A stretch of DNA of 23,051 bases from IMG/VR virus record IMGVR_UViG_3300020021_000049, positions 1 through 23,051 of that record; one strand, written 5' to 3'. The DNA is from a virus. The first letter of the stretch is position 1; each line of letters starts with the position of its first letter. Position numbers and translations under genes: made by a program. This document shows, piece by piece, positions 1 to 6,866 of the stretch. The notes under the pieces are model-generated. The model was not told the DNA's origin, made no database searches, and saw only the letters and a program-made list of their open reading frames with translations.

Positions 1-285
1 GTCTTGCTGCTTCGCGGTTGCACCCGAGACTGCGGCAACGTTCGACATGGTTTTGTCGAACTCGTAGCCGGCCTTGACCGCGTAGGCGGCGAAGCCGAGT
101 AGTGCCGCACCCGCACCGAGAGCAACGTTGGTGACCTGCCCGAACTTCTCCTTCGATGTAACCGACAGGGTTTCGAGTTCGCCACCGAGTTGCTTGGTCG
201 CCTGCCCGGCCTGCTTCATGTTGGAGACGTAGTTGCCAAGCTTCGCCGACAACGCGACCGAGATGGAGCGAACGGTGTTTGCCAC
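1..285 (-). CDS. Tail tape measure protein, N-terminal 95 residues (partial)
   Basis: This is the start of the tape measure protein, which sets tail length and threads through the tail tube. Only the first 95 codons are present; the gene runs off the left edge. It begins at a GTG at 285, six bases after the stop of the tail chaperone extension frame. Residues 1-50 are polar and helical. Residues 53-72 form a small-residue-rich hydrophobic segment. Residues 76-90 (FDKTMSNVAAVSGAT) match the conserved block near the N-terminus of TP901-type tape measure proteins. Position directly after the two tail assembly chaperone frames is the standard siphophage arrangement. Confidence 0.93.
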   Translation of the reverse strand, partial: MANTVRSISVALSAKLGNYVSNMKQAGQATKQLGGELETLSVTSKEKFGQVTNVALGAGAALLGFAAYAVKAGYEFDKTMSNVAAVSGATAKQQD

Positions 286-291
286 AGGGAA

Positions 292-741
292 TCACCCCCG
301 CCGCTGCTTCTTCACCACCACATAGCGCATCGATGACGGCGCGTCGTCGTCCTTGAACTTGTTGCTGGCCCGCGCGATCTCCGCACAGCCGTGGCAGCGG
401 ATGTTGCGGGTCGTGTAGCCGCCGTCCATCTCAATGTCGGTGCACTCATCGAGCGGCAGCCCGCATCCGGGGCAGTGGCTGAGACGCCACGCCTCGAGAG
501 CGAGCATCCAGGCGCGTTGCGCTTCGTCCCACTCGGATTCGCGGGTCGTGACCGACTTTTTGAGTCTGCCGGTGACCTTGTCGTAGGAATGCCGGGTGAC
601 CTCGCGCGGTTCCCATCCGTCGAACCGGCGGACGGAAATCCCTAGTCGTTCGGCGGCTTCGACTCTGATCCGGATTTCCGGATCGTCGAGGCGGCTTGCG
701 AGAAAGGGACGTTGACCTCGCTGCGGTTGATAGCCCAGCAC
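292..741 (-). CDS. Tail assembly chaperone, frameshift extension (T part of GT)
   Basis: This frame lies between the upstream chaperone and the tape measure gene and overlaps the upstream frame by 100 nt. It is in the -1 register relative to that frame. It is probably translated mainly as the C-terminal part of a G-GT style fusion, not from its own start (a GTG at 741 has no clear ribosome site). After slippage at 702-708 it would add 136 residues, giving a fusion of about 305 aa. The extension carries a zinc-ribbon pattern, CPGC followed about 25 residues later by CHGC, and a basic C-terminus. Such Cys pairs occur in tail chaperone extensions of actinophages (family knowledge). The role is to hold the tape measure protein during tail assembly. 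Confidence 0.85.
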   Translation of the reverse strand: MLGYQPQRGQRPFLASRLDDPEIRIRVEAAERLGISVRRFDGWEPREVTRHSYDKVTGRLKKSVTTRESEWDEAQRAWMLALEAWRLSHCPGCGLPLDECTDIEMDGGYTTRNIRCHGCAEIARASNKFKDDDAPSSMRYVVVKKQRRG

Positions 742-1208
742 GCATCAACAAGGTCTTCGTACTGCTTGTCGCTCATAACGTCGATCAGGTCCGCCCAGTC
801 CTGGTCGTCCATGACCGGCTCAATGACGGTCGCCGGGAGCAGTTCGGCGTTGAAGGTGTCGATGTTTACGCCGGTGTGGATGTCGCGGACCTCGTTGTCG
901 CGCGGCTTGTGCCGGGCGCGCAATTCGTTCCACTTGTCCTTTGACATGGCGTGCACAACGAAGTCTTCGGTGCCCTCGCGCATCTCGGTCCGCAGCGCCT
1001 CGATCTCGTCGGAGATCCGTTTCGCGTCCGGGTTCTTGATGAACCGGTCGGTGTCGTCCTCCTGCTGCTGGATTTCGGCAAGTTGGTTGGCGAGCGCCTG
1101 AATCGGGGCGAACAGGTCGCCGCGCAGGCACACCGAAAGGGTGTTCTGTGGAAGCTTCGCCGCCTTCAGCTTGTCTTTGAAGCTCTTGGTGCGGATCTTG
1201 TTACTCAC
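642..1208 (-). CDS. Tail assembly chaperone (G part)
   Basis: This is a 188-aa protein between the major tail protein and tape measure genes, the standard position for the lambda gpG-like tail assembly chaperone. The start chosen is the GTG at 1208, preceded by GAAGGG about 8 nt upstream; the open frame extends further upstream without a better start. The protein is acidic and largely helical. Its last 20 residues are encoded in the overlap with the extension frame and are Ser/Lys/Pro rich, as expected for a non-conserved tail used only when ribosomes do not slip. The ribosome-binding region is complementary to the loop of an upstream hairpin (1248-1282), which may tune its translation. Confidence 0.85.
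   Translation of the reverse strand: MSNKIRTKSFKDKLKAAKLPQNTLSVCLRGDLFAPIQALANQLAEIQQQEDDTDRFIKNPDAKRISDEIEALRTEMREGTEDFVVHAMSKDKWNELRARHKPRDNEVRDIHTGVNIDTFNAELLPATVIEPVMDDQDWADLIDVMSDKQYEDLVDACWAINRSEVNVPFSQAASTIRKSGSESKPPND
667..684 (-). other. RNA hairpin downstream of the frameshift site
   Basis: A perfect 7-bp inverted repeat, GATCCGG-AAAT-CCGGATC, lies inside the overlap of the two chaperone frames, 17 nt downstream of the slippery heptamer on the minus-strand mRNA. It could act as a stimulatory structure for frameshifting. The spacer is longer than the usual 5-9 nt, so this role is uncertain. Confidence 0.4.
702..708 (-). other. Programmed -1 frameshift heptamer CCCTTTC
   Basis: On the minus strand the zero-frame codons read GTC CCT TTC TCG, which contains C CCT TTC. 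This is a perfect X XXY YYZ heptamer in the correct phase. It is inside the 100-nt overlap between the chaperone frame ending at 642 and the extension frame ending at 292. A -1 slip joins exactly these two frames, so re-pairing gives CCC TTT followed by CTC in the extension frame. Confidence 0.8.
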
Positions 1209-1209
1209 G

Positions 1210-1282
1210 TGGTGGGCCCTTCGCGTGTTGGGCCCGGATATGACGAAGGAGCGGCAACCCGGGCCCACCAGGTTGCCGCTCC
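1210..1282 (-). promoter_or_regulatory. Stable hairpin whose loop is complementary to the chaperone ribosome site
   Basis: Between the major tail protein stop and the chaperone start there is a perfect 12-bp stem (1248-1259 with 1271-1282) with an 11-nt loop. The loop bases 1261-1270 are perfectly complementary over 10 nt to 1210-1219, which is the stretch between the Shine-Dalgarno and the GTG of the chaperone gene. No U-run follows the stem, so it is not a typical terminator. It could stabilise the tail protein mRNA 3' end, or form a partial pseudoknot that hides the chaperone ribosome site. The zero-length connector limits full pairing. Confidence 0.5.
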
Positions 1283-1314
1283 AGATAGAGAGGATTCGTG
1301 CGTGTGCAGCCGGG

Positions 1315-1827
1315 TCAGGCGACGATTGCGACGTCGCGCTGAACGGTGTTCGTGATCAGCAGGTTCTGCATGATCTTCAGCTTTTCGTTGTCGGCCGGGG
1401 TCTGCTTCTGTTGGACGTTGCACGTCACCGGCATCACATCGACGATGTCCGTCGCGGCGAGATCCGGCTCAAAGGGGGTGCCCCAGCGGACCAGGACGTA
1501 GCCGATCACGCCGCGCTTCAGGACGATGAACGCCTGATTGTCGGCGGCTTCGGGCTCCTGCTGGCGGTAGATGTACTTCACCTGCAGCTTGTCGGTGAAC
1601 TGGCCGATATCCTCGAACACCTGCCGGGAACACAGGCGGGCATCGGTGATGTTCGACTCATCCGTGCTGGGGGCGAGACCGTCGTTGGTCAGGTAGCAGG
1701 ACAGGTCCACAGCGGAGACCGCGGTGGCTTCTGCGACGGTCGGGTTTGCGGGATCGGCCAACGTCGTCACGAAAACGACCTTGACGTTGCCATCACTGGT
1801 GACGGCGACTGGCACCGGGCTGGTCAT
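1315..1827 (-). CDS. Major tail (tube) protein
   Basis: This 170-aa protein is the subunit of the tail tube. Residues 16-32 carry the pattern VVFVTTLADPANPTVAE, typical of the N-terminus of actinophage major tail proteins, followed by an acidic-polar linker and beta-rich segments. It starts at an ATG that overlaps the stop of the upstream small gene as ATGA, so translation is probably coupled. It is followed by a strong hairpin and then the tail chaperone pair, the usual order. It contains three Cys residues, of unknown significance. A shorter protein with a similar N-terminus is encoded at 19524-19880. Confidence 0.88.
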   Translation of the reverse strand: MTSPVPVAVTSDGNVKVVFVTTLADPANPTVAEATAVSAVDLSCYLTNDGLAPSTDESNITDARLCSRQVFEDIGQFTDKLQVKYIYRQQEPEAADNQAFIVLKRGVIGYVLVRWGTPFEPDLAATDIVDVMPVTCNVQQKQTPADNEKLKIMQNLLITNTVQRDVAIVA

Positions 1828-2066
1828 GACGACTCGGCTCCTTCAGGGCTGGTGGCGGGTGGTTCCGGCGCAGCAGGGCGCTGCCGCCGTCGAGGTGCTG
1901 GCTTGCCGTCTTTGGCGACGTGATGCTTCGGCCGGCGCGGACGGGCGCCGGGTCCGGAGTTGGTGGGGTAGCCGTCGATCGGCGTCATCCCGCAGCGCAG
2001 CGAACGCTCGTCGCAGTCGAACTCGTGGCCGGTTGAGTCGTCGCGAACACGGATGTAGGTGGGCAT
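1824..2066 (-). CDS. Small basic hypothetical protein upstream of major tail protein
   Basis: An 80-aa protein. The start is the ATG at 2066, supported by GGGAGG about 8 nt upstream; the open frame continues further upstream but is antisense to the plus-strand gene there. It begins MPTYIRVRDDSTGHEFDCDE, a pattern I associate with small proteins of unknown function just upstream of major tail genes in actinophages. The middle is basic (RPRRPKHH) and the C-terminus is rich in Pro, Ala and Arg. The stop overlaps the major tail protein start by 4 nt. It could be a minor head-tail or tail component; function is not known. Confidence 0.75.
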   Translation of the reverse strand: MPTYIRVRDDSTGHEFDCDERSLRCGMTPIDGYPTNSGPGARPRRPKHHVAKDGKPAPRRRQRPAAPEPPATSPEGAESS

Positions 2067-2109
2067 GGTGTCGCCTCCCGGACAGATCGGATGAGTGCGC
2101 GCGTTGAGG

Positions 2110-2126
2110 TCGACCGATACGGTCGA
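2110..2126 (+). promoter_or_regulatory. Palindrome over a likely leaderless promoter of the plus-strand gene
   Basis: TCGACCG-ATA-CGGTCGA is a perfect 7-bp inverted repeat with a 3-nt centre, ending 4 nt before the ATG at 2131. It contains TACGGT (2118-2123), which fits the actinobacterial -10 pattern TAnnnT and would place transcription start at about 2130-2131, on the start codon itself. No Shine-Dalgarno is present, which fits a leaderless mRNA. The palindrome could be an operator for a phage or host repressor. No good -35 box is visible. This is inference from sequence only. Confidence 0.45.
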
Positions 2127-2130
2127 TGCC

Positions 2131-2652
2131 ATGTCTGATTCGCCGACCGAAATACCCGAAGCCGCAGCAAGCGCCCGTAGGCCCGCATGGCTGTGGCCGG
2201 TGGCGGCGGTCGCGATCGTCGTTGTCATTGCCACTGCGGTCGTGCTGTCGCTGACCTTGGGCAACGGCTCGTCGCCCGTTCCTGTCGCAGCAACTAGCAG
2301 GCCAGTCGCAGTGGAGACGCCGTCACCGACGCCGGGCCATCTCGACGAGCGCACCGCCTGCCAGGTGCTTGCACCGGCCGTGCAGGACGGGACGACAGCG
2401 ATCAAGGACCTGATCGCGCATCCGGATGGGACGACGATCGACAAGACCGCGTTGAACGCTGCGATCGACTCGTTCCAGCAGGTGCAGGCAGACGGGCCCG
2501 CCGACCTTCAGAACTTCGTCGACACGGCTACGACACCGTTGGTTGATCTCAACAGCGCGCTCAGCGGTGGCGGCAACAAGACCATCGGCACACAGGCTTA
2601 CGCCCTTGCCGCCCAGGCCATCCTGGATCGGTGCGCACCGTACGGACCGTGA
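2131..2652 (+). CDS. Single-pass membrane protein, putative moron (only plus-strand gene)
   Basis: A 173-aa protein encoded opposite to all surrounding tail genes. Residues 1-18 are cytoplasmic-type and end in two Arg. Residues 20-43 form one hydrophobic membrane segment rich in Val and Ala. A Pro/Thr/Ser linker (about 45-72) leads to an outer domain of about 100 residues, predicted helical, with two Cys (in ACQVL and DRCAP) that could form a disulfide. The start at 2131 is chosen because it fits a leaderless promoter; a GTG at 2095 is possible. It ends 4 nt from the convergent tail gene. A gene on its own promoter inside the late operon is typical of a moron expressed from the prophage, for example in surface modification or superinfection exclusion. 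The function is unknown. Confidence 0.8.
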   Translation: MSDSPTEIPEAAASARRPAWLWPVAAVAIVVVIATAVVLSLTLGNGSSPVPVAATSRPVAVETPSPTPGHLDERTACQVLAPAVQDGTTAIKDLIAHPDGTTIDKTALNAAIDSFQQVQADGPADLQNFVDTATTPLVDLNSALSGGGNKTIGTQAYALAAQAILDRCAPYGP

Positions 2653-2656
2653 TCCG

Positions 2657-2983
2657 TCAGCCCTTCACGGACGCCCGGGTGACGGTCGTGACCGACGAAT
2701 AGACGACATGAGCACGCCCGTCGGAAGGATCGGCGAGATAGGCGTTGAGTGGAATCCACTTCTCACCCGTGGTCGCCGGGACCGTGTACACGATCGGGTC
2801 GTTGTCCGCGCCCCCAGCCTGCACACCGGGCACGGAGACAGTGACGGTCATCGACGAGCCGGCACCGTTGCGGACGATCAGCTTGTGCGCACTGCCGACC
2901 TCATACGTGTCGCCGGCTGCGGCGGCAGCGAACGTCGGCGCGGTGCCGTCGAGGTGGATGGTCTGCGTCGCTACTGCGGTCAT
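2657..2983 (-). CDS. Small beta-rich virion-module protein
   Basis: A 108-aa protein with alternating hydrophobic and polar residues and many Gly, Thr and Val, consistent with a beta-sandwich. The pattern TIHLDGTAPTF, then VRNGAG, VTVSVPG, TGEKWIPL and a C-terminal VTY/SSVT-like strand is shared with small proteins found in head-tail clusters of many actinophages (recollection of the family, not a search). The start is the ATG at 2983, with AGGAG about 6 nt upstream. It sits between the tail terminator and the region of the major tail protein, so a head-tail joining, tail or decoration role is likely but not shown. Confidence 0.75.
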   Translation of the reverse strand: MTAVATQTIHLDGTAPTFAAAAAGDTYEVGSAHKLIVRNGAGSSMTVTVSVPGVQAGGADNDPIVYTVPATTGEKWIPLNAYLADPSDGRAHVVYSSVTTVTRASVKG

Positions 2984-3005
2984 GGGACGCTCCTAGCGGT
3001 AGGGA

Positions 3006-3455
3006 TCAAGCCGCAGGAGCGGCGGATGAAGTAACCGAGAATTGGGCGATCGCCTGATAGGCGGGTTGGCCGTCAGGGCCGTGCACGTCGTCGACCGGGG
3101 TCACGATCGGCTCGTCGTTGATCTGGCGGATGAAACCCGGCATCCGACCGTCCAGCGTTGGCTTCTTCCCGACCAGTAGCCCCGCAGCAAGGTCGAGGGC
3201 GGCCATGGCCTCGGTGTCGTCGCGGCCCGTCACCGTCAACTGGGTGAGCGTCGTCAGATCCAGACTGTTGCCGGTCAGGTTGATCAGGTCGCGGTGACCG
3301 GGCGCAGCCCACACCACGATGTACGGGAACTCCAACTCGTCATCGGAGACCGTGATCGCACCGATATAAATCTGGTACTCGGTCGGGGATGCTTCCAGCG
3401 GTGCGAGCATCGCCCGGATTGCATCGCGGTGATCGAGGGAGACATAGGCGCTCAT
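3006..3455 (-). CDS. Tail terminator protein
   Basis: A 149-aa protein with the layout of phage tail terminators (gpU / DUF3168-like): an N-terminal helix (RDAIRAMLAPL), then strands including PYIVVWAAPG, the conserved polar NLTGNSLDLTTLTQLTVTG segment, and an AMAALDLAAGLLVGKKP helix. Tail terminators cap the tail tube and stop its growth. The gene follows the HK97 gp10-like gene by an ATGA overlap and precedes the tail tube region, the expected position. The start ATG at 3455 is fixed by this coupling. Confidence 0.8.
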   Translation of the reverse strand: MSAYVSLDHRDAIRAMLAPLEASPTEYQIYIGAITVSDDELEFPYIVVWAAPGHRDLINLTGNSLDLTTLTQLTVTGRDDTEAMAALDLAAGLLVGKKPTLDGRMPGFIRQINDEPIVTPVDDVHGPDGQPAYQAIAQFSVTSSAAPAA

Positions 3456-3853
3456 GCGAAGCCCGGCGGCATGGCAGCCGCTTCGGATGCGGCGACGAAG
3501 GACGGGCTGTAGCGGTCGAGCGACGGGCCCATGTAGGCCCGCGGTGCCATCCTGCTCGTGCCCACCTCGAGAAACACTCCGTACGCCGCCTCCGGGCCGA
3601 TCTCGGCAGCCGTCTCGTAGCCCTGGCCTTCGGCGTGACGTTCAATGCTGGTGCTGATCGACGAGCGCAGGTTTCCGGTATCGACGGGCACGATCTTCTT
3701 CGCGTTGGCCTCGATCAGGTGGGCGTGTGCGATGACGATCGTGTCGAGTTTCTTCGCCACGAGCGGGCCGCTGGCGTCGAAAGCCAGCGCGACCGTGTTG
3801 AGCTCGGCAACAGCGGCGAGGAAGTCCATGTCATCAGCCACTGCGGCCACCAC
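3452..3853 (-). CDS. HK97 gp10-like tail completion / neck protein
   Basis: A 133-aa protein with the signature of the HK97 gp10 family: KKIVPVDTGNLRSSI in the middle, then EIGPEAAYGVFLEVGTSRMAPRAYMGPSLDR. These proteins act at the head-tail interface or in tail completion. Two adjacent GTG codons (3853 and 3850) and another GTG shortly after are possible starts. The first leaves 3 nt to the upstream stop and is used here; a start at the later GTG or the ATG of MDFLAA would shorten it by up to 8 residues. The stop overlaps the tail terminator start by 4 nt. Confidence 0.88.
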   Translation of the reverse strand: MVAAVADDMDFLAAVAELNTVALAFDASGPLVAKKLDTIVIAHAHLIEANAKKIVPVDTGNLRSSISTSIERHAEGQGYETAAEIGPEAAYGVFLEVGTSRMAPRAYMGPSLDRYSPSFVAASEAAAMPPGFA

Positions 3854-3856
3854 CTG

Positions 3857-4312
3857 TCAGCGTCTGGTTGGGGTGACCTCTTCGGCGAGGATGTCGCGGG
3901 ACCAGATCAACGAGCCGCCGCGAACTTCGACGATCCGCAACAGCAACCCGTTGAGGTTGGTGTCGTCACCGGATGCGACAACGCGGACCTGATCGTTGAT
4001 CTCCACCTCGACGACTTCGGCCGGTAGCGAGATCTGGTACATCTGGATTTCGGCGAACCGGTTGCCGACCTCGGTCTCCGAACCACGGCGGGCGATGCGT
4101 TGAATCCGGACCAAGCCCGTCTGGTCGTCGGTGATCGGCCACAACACCACCGGCACCGGATACTCCGACTTCCCGGTCGTTGGGTTGAAGGCTGCATCGG
4201 CACCGCTGGGTGGGCGCTGCAGGATGATCCGAGCGGTCATCGTCTTGTTGACGGTGGGCCGGTGGTGCTGCGACCAACCTGGCGGGATCACCGGCGTGCC
4301 GGGGCGTGGCAT
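3857..4312 (-). CDS. DUF6093-like head-tail joining protein
   Basis: A 151-aa protein starting at the ATG at 4312, which overlaps the upstream stop by one base (TGATG). It has a Pro-rich N-terminus, then TARIILQRP, a segment around FNPTTGKSEYPVP, and several strands (RFAEIQMYQISLP, DQVRVVASG, LLLRIVEVRGG). This matches my recollection of the DUF6093 family, which occurs in actinophages at the position of head-closure or stopper proteins. Its place between the connector and the gp10-like gene supports a head-completion role. The exact structural role is inferred. Confidence 0.72.
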   Translation of the reverse strand: MPRPGTPVIPPGWSQHHRPTVNKTMTARIILQRPPSGADAAFNPTTGKSEYPVPVVLWPITDDQTGLVRIQRIARRGSETEVGNRFAEIQMYQISLPAEVVEVEINDQVRVVASGDDTNLNGLLLRIVEVRGGSLIWSRDILAEEVTPTRR

Positions 4313-4986
4313 CAGTGGTTCCAGTGGAACTCGGACAACTCCGGGCCAAGGATCCAACGCTCCGGCTGGAAGTCGACGACATCCATGCAGAACAGGTTGC
4401 CGTCGTTGTCGTAGTCCGCAGCCGTTGCCCGCAAGGTTGCCGCCCGGGCGCGGAGCTCGGCGGCAACCTTCGTTCCGTCCACCTGAAGATCCAGGGTGCG
4501 GATGACCTTCGAGACCATGGCTTCGTTGGATGCCATCGTGTCAAGAGCTTCCGCGGCACCCAATCGGACGTTGGAGCCGCCCATGAGGTAGAACGCGTTG
4601 ATCTCCGCATCAGCGAAGACCGGGCGGGCAGTGTCAACGTCGGAGATCAACAGCCGAATCCGACCGGTTGATGTGCTCACGTCGGTGGTGATCGGAAGCG
4701 CACCGATGAGACTCGGATCGACGACGAACGTCGCCTCGCGTGCATCCTCGAGCGTGCCGCTGGCGGTCAGCCGGTAAGCGTGGAGTCCGGCCAGCGTGGG
4801 GTCGAACGATGCCCGGTACGGCTCACCTGCTCCGCCGGGCGCGGTGATGGTCATCACTGCGGTGGTCGCATCGGGTTGAGTGACCTCACCTGCGACGGTG
4901 GCATCGATGACGGGCTCACCGGCTGTGTCAACAGGTGACCATTCGGCGACGAAGAGGCTCCCGATCCAGTAATGCTTCACGCTCAT
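4312..4986 (-). CDS. Head-tail connector / adaptor protein
   Basis: A 224-aa protein with two parts. Residues 1 to about 105 form a beta-rich domain (AEWSPVDTAGEPV, AVMTITAPGGAG, LAGLHAYRLTASGTL). Residues from about 110 contain the connector helices: GRIRLLISDVD, FADAEINAFYLMGG, RLGAAEALDTMASNEAMVSKVIRTLDLQVDG, then KVAAELRARAATLRA. The latter pattern is typical of gp15/gp6-like adaptor proteins that dock under the portal. The start ATG at 4986 has GGGAGG 10 nt upstream. Its stop overlaps the next start as TGATG. Confidence 0.82.
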   Translation of the reverse strand: MSVKHYWIGSLFVAEWSPVDTAGEPVIDATVAGEVTQPDATTAVMTITAPGGAGEPYRASFDPTLAGLHAYRLTASGTLEDAREATFVVDPSLIGALPITTDVSTSTGRIRLLISDVDTARPVFADAEINAFYLMGGSNVRLGAAEALDTMASNEAMVSKVIRTLDLQVDGTKVAAELRARAATLRATAADYDNDGNLFCMDVVDFQPERWILGPELSEFHWNH

Positions 4987-5017
4987 GGTTCGGTCGCCTC
5001 CCGCCGTCGTCAGATGC

Positions 5018-5383
5018 CTAGGCCGCTGGTTCGAAAATCTCCCAGGCCACCGTGCTGGTGTCAGTCGCGTCGGCGCTGGTGATCGTGAACGATGTGCCCG
5101 CCGTACGCGCCGTGACCGCAATCGCCTTTGGTGCGGCGACGGTGCCCAGCACCTGGATGCTGACCATGATTCGGCTGTTCACGGTGACCTTTGTGTTGGC
5201 CACGACCTTCGTGCCGAGGACAAGGATCGCGACGCCCTGCCGGGCATTCGTGCCTTCCTTGACGTTCAGGCCGCTACCAATGCTGTCGGCAACGACATCG
5301 CCGGTGGCAACGACATCGCCGCCCGCCGTGAAGTCGCCGTCGACCTTGTCCTTGTCGCCGTAGTAAGCGGCCCGGTTACCCAT
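5018..5383 (-). CDS. Head fibre-like beta protein
   Basis: A 121-aa protein beginning with short hydrophilic repeats (DGDFTAGGDVVATGDVVADS), then a beta-rich C-terminal domain: NARQGVAILVLGTKVVANTKVTVNSRIMVSIQ, then TARTAGTSFTITSADATDTSTVAWEIFEP in pieces. This C-terminal pattern (strand, TVTVNSRI, then GTSFTITSxxxxDTSTVAW) recurs in tail fibre and head fibre tips of many phages (family recollection). Its position just after capsid genes suggests a trimeric fibre or decoration on the head. Start ATG 5383 with AAGGGA upstream; it overlaps the previous gene by 8 nt. Confidence 0.68.
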   Translation of the reverse strand: MGNRAAYYGDKDKVDGDFTAGGDVVATGDVVADSIGSGLNVKEGTNARQGVAILVLGTKVVANTKVTVNSRIMVSIQVLGTVAAPKAIAVTARTAGTSFTITSADATDTSTVAWEIFEPAA

Positions 5384-5696
5384 TGGATGTTCCCTTCTTG
5401 GCAGCCGGGCGCGCCGGCGTCTTCGGTGCCGCCTTGACGGCTTTGGCTGGTACCTTCCTTGCCGGTGCGGCGGGCTCGGTGATCGCCACCGGCACCGACT
5501 CGTCGGCTGGTGGGGTGCTTACGGCTGGTTCGCTGATCTGGATCTCGCCGGACTCCCCGCCCACCGTCAGTTCAACGGGGGCGGGAAGCCGGTCGAGGAT
5601 CTGGCCGAGCAGTTCATTGGTGGCGTCCTGCCGCTGGCACAACGCCACCATGTACTCGTCACCACGATGGACGGGTTTCGGCAGGGCGCCACCCAT
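5376..5696 (-). CDS. Small head-module protein with Lys/Ala/Pro-rich tail
   Basis: A 106-aa protein starting at the ATG 1 nt after the capsid gene stop (TGA-C-ATG). Residues 14-40 are helical (DEYMVALCQRQDATNELLGQILDRL), possibly an oligomerising helix. The middle is acidic and Pro-rich. The last 30 residues are a Lys/Ala/Pro-rich, histone H1-like tail (KVPAKAVKAAPKTPARPAAKK in part) that could contact DNA or an acidic capsid surface. I do not recognise a named family. The position after the capsid gene suggests a minor head or head-tail component. Confidence 0.7.
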   Translation of the reverse strand: MGGALPKPVHRGDEYMVALCQRQDATNELLGQILDRLPAPVELTVGGESGEIQISEPAVSTPPADESVPVAITEPAAPARKVPAKAVKAAPKTPARPAAKKGTSNG

Positions 5697-5697
5697 G

Positions 5698-6852
5698 TCA
5701 GCTACCCGCGCCAGACGATGCAACCGTCATTTTCGGATCCACAAACGTGCCCCCGAAAACGTGTTGGATCTTCTTCTCCGACGCCGAAGTGTCGAAGGAG
5801 AACATCTCCGGCGCGCCGCCACCGATACGACGCGAGTCCGGGATCTTCTCGAACAGTGCCGGCGCCTCATAGCCGCGCAGACGACCGAACTCGAGCGCCG
5901 GGCGGGGACCGTTCGGGTCGGCGAACAGCCACCACGACGTGTCGGCGTTCGCCGACGTCGCGATCGAGTCGATCCAGTAGTTGGTATTGACGGTCAGGTT
6001 CGCGGCGACACCGTTACCGCTGATGATCGTCACGTCGCCGTTGGCACCGACTGACCGGTACTCGGTGGCGTGGATGATCTCGTTGGCGGTGAGCGAGAGA
6101 CCCGTGCCGACAACGAGCTGGATGGCCTTGACCTGGATCGGGTTGCCGTTGGCGTCCTTGCGCTTCATCAGCACCGTGATCGCGGCCTGCAGGTTCGTCC
6201 GTGACAGCACCGGGTTGCCGGACAGGATGTTGTCGTTGCCGACGGTGTAGTTGTCGGCGTTCGGTCCGCTGGCGTCACAGATCAGGTTGGTGACGAACGC
6301 TTCCTCGGAGTCGCGCGCCGAGTCGGCGAGGTCCTGAGGCATCCGCATGAACGCACTCAGGTCGTCGTTGATCATCGCTTCGAAGCTGAGCGCGAACCCG
6401 GCTTCGTACTTCTGGACCGCGTACGTGAACTCGGCGTCGTCCATGCCGCGGCGCTCGTGCTCGGCGAGTTCCGCCACCGGCTTCAGCAGGCCGCGGACGC
6501 CGGAGGTGGCGAACCGCTTGACGGTGCGGAAGTCGTTGACCGTGGCCGCCCGGGCATAGTTCTGCCACGTCGGTGTGGTCGCCATGTACGCGCCGTACAG
6601 CTGGCGGTCCAGGGAGTCGGCGAACAGGAGCGGGAAGTCCGCCGTCGACATGGCCTCACGGAACTCGTGGAGGCCACGGCGACCGTTGCGGATATCGACG
6701 AGGAACTGGTGGGATTCCTTGACGCGCCGATCCCATTCGGGACGGGCGGCGCGGCGTGGGTCGGCGATCTGCGTGAAGCCGCCGAACATTTCGGCGATGG
6801 CGACGTTGCTGACGTTCGACACCGACGGGGTGAACTGTGAAGTCTCGGTCAT
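5698..6852 (-). CDS. Major capsid protein (Mu gpT-like / HK97 fold)
   Basis: A 384-aa protein at the expected place after the protease-scaffold and decoration genes. Features typical of gpT-like capsid proteins are FPLLFADSLDRQLYGAY near residue 75, PTWQNYARAATVNDFRTVKRF, and the following KYEAGFALSFEAMINDDL segment around residues 150-170, then NLICDASGPNADNYTVGN. The C-terminal half is beta-rich and ends in WWLFADPNGPRPALEFGRLRG-type strands. The start ATG at 6852 has GAGGAG upstream. It assembles the icosahedral shell with the DUF2190 protein as likely decoration. Confidence 0.92.
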   Translation of the reverse strand: MTETSQFTPSVSNVSNVAIAEMFGGFTQIADPRRAARPEWDRRVKESHQFLVDIRNGRRGLHEFREAMSTADFPLLFADSLDRQLYGAYMATTPTWQNYARAATVNDFRTVKRFATSGVRGLLKPVAELAEHERRGMDDAEFTYAVQKYEAGFALSFEAMINDDLSAFMRMPQDLADSARDSEEAFVTNLICDASGPNADNYTVGNDNILSGNPVLSRTNLQAAITVLMKRKDANGNPIQVKAIQLVVGTGLSLTANEIIHATEYRSVGANGDVTIISGNGVAANLTVNTNYWIDSIATSANADTSWWLFADPNGPRPALEFGRLRGYEAPALFEKIPDSRRIGGGAPEMFSFDTSASEKKIQHVFGGTFVDPKMTVASSGAGS

Positions 6853-6866
6853 GATGTGCTGGCTCC

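Noticed and set aside
1824-2444. 206-codon minus-strand frame extending across the plus-strand gene
   Set aside because: Only the part from ATG 2066 has a ribosome site and protein-like sequence. The rest is antisense to the membrane protein gene.
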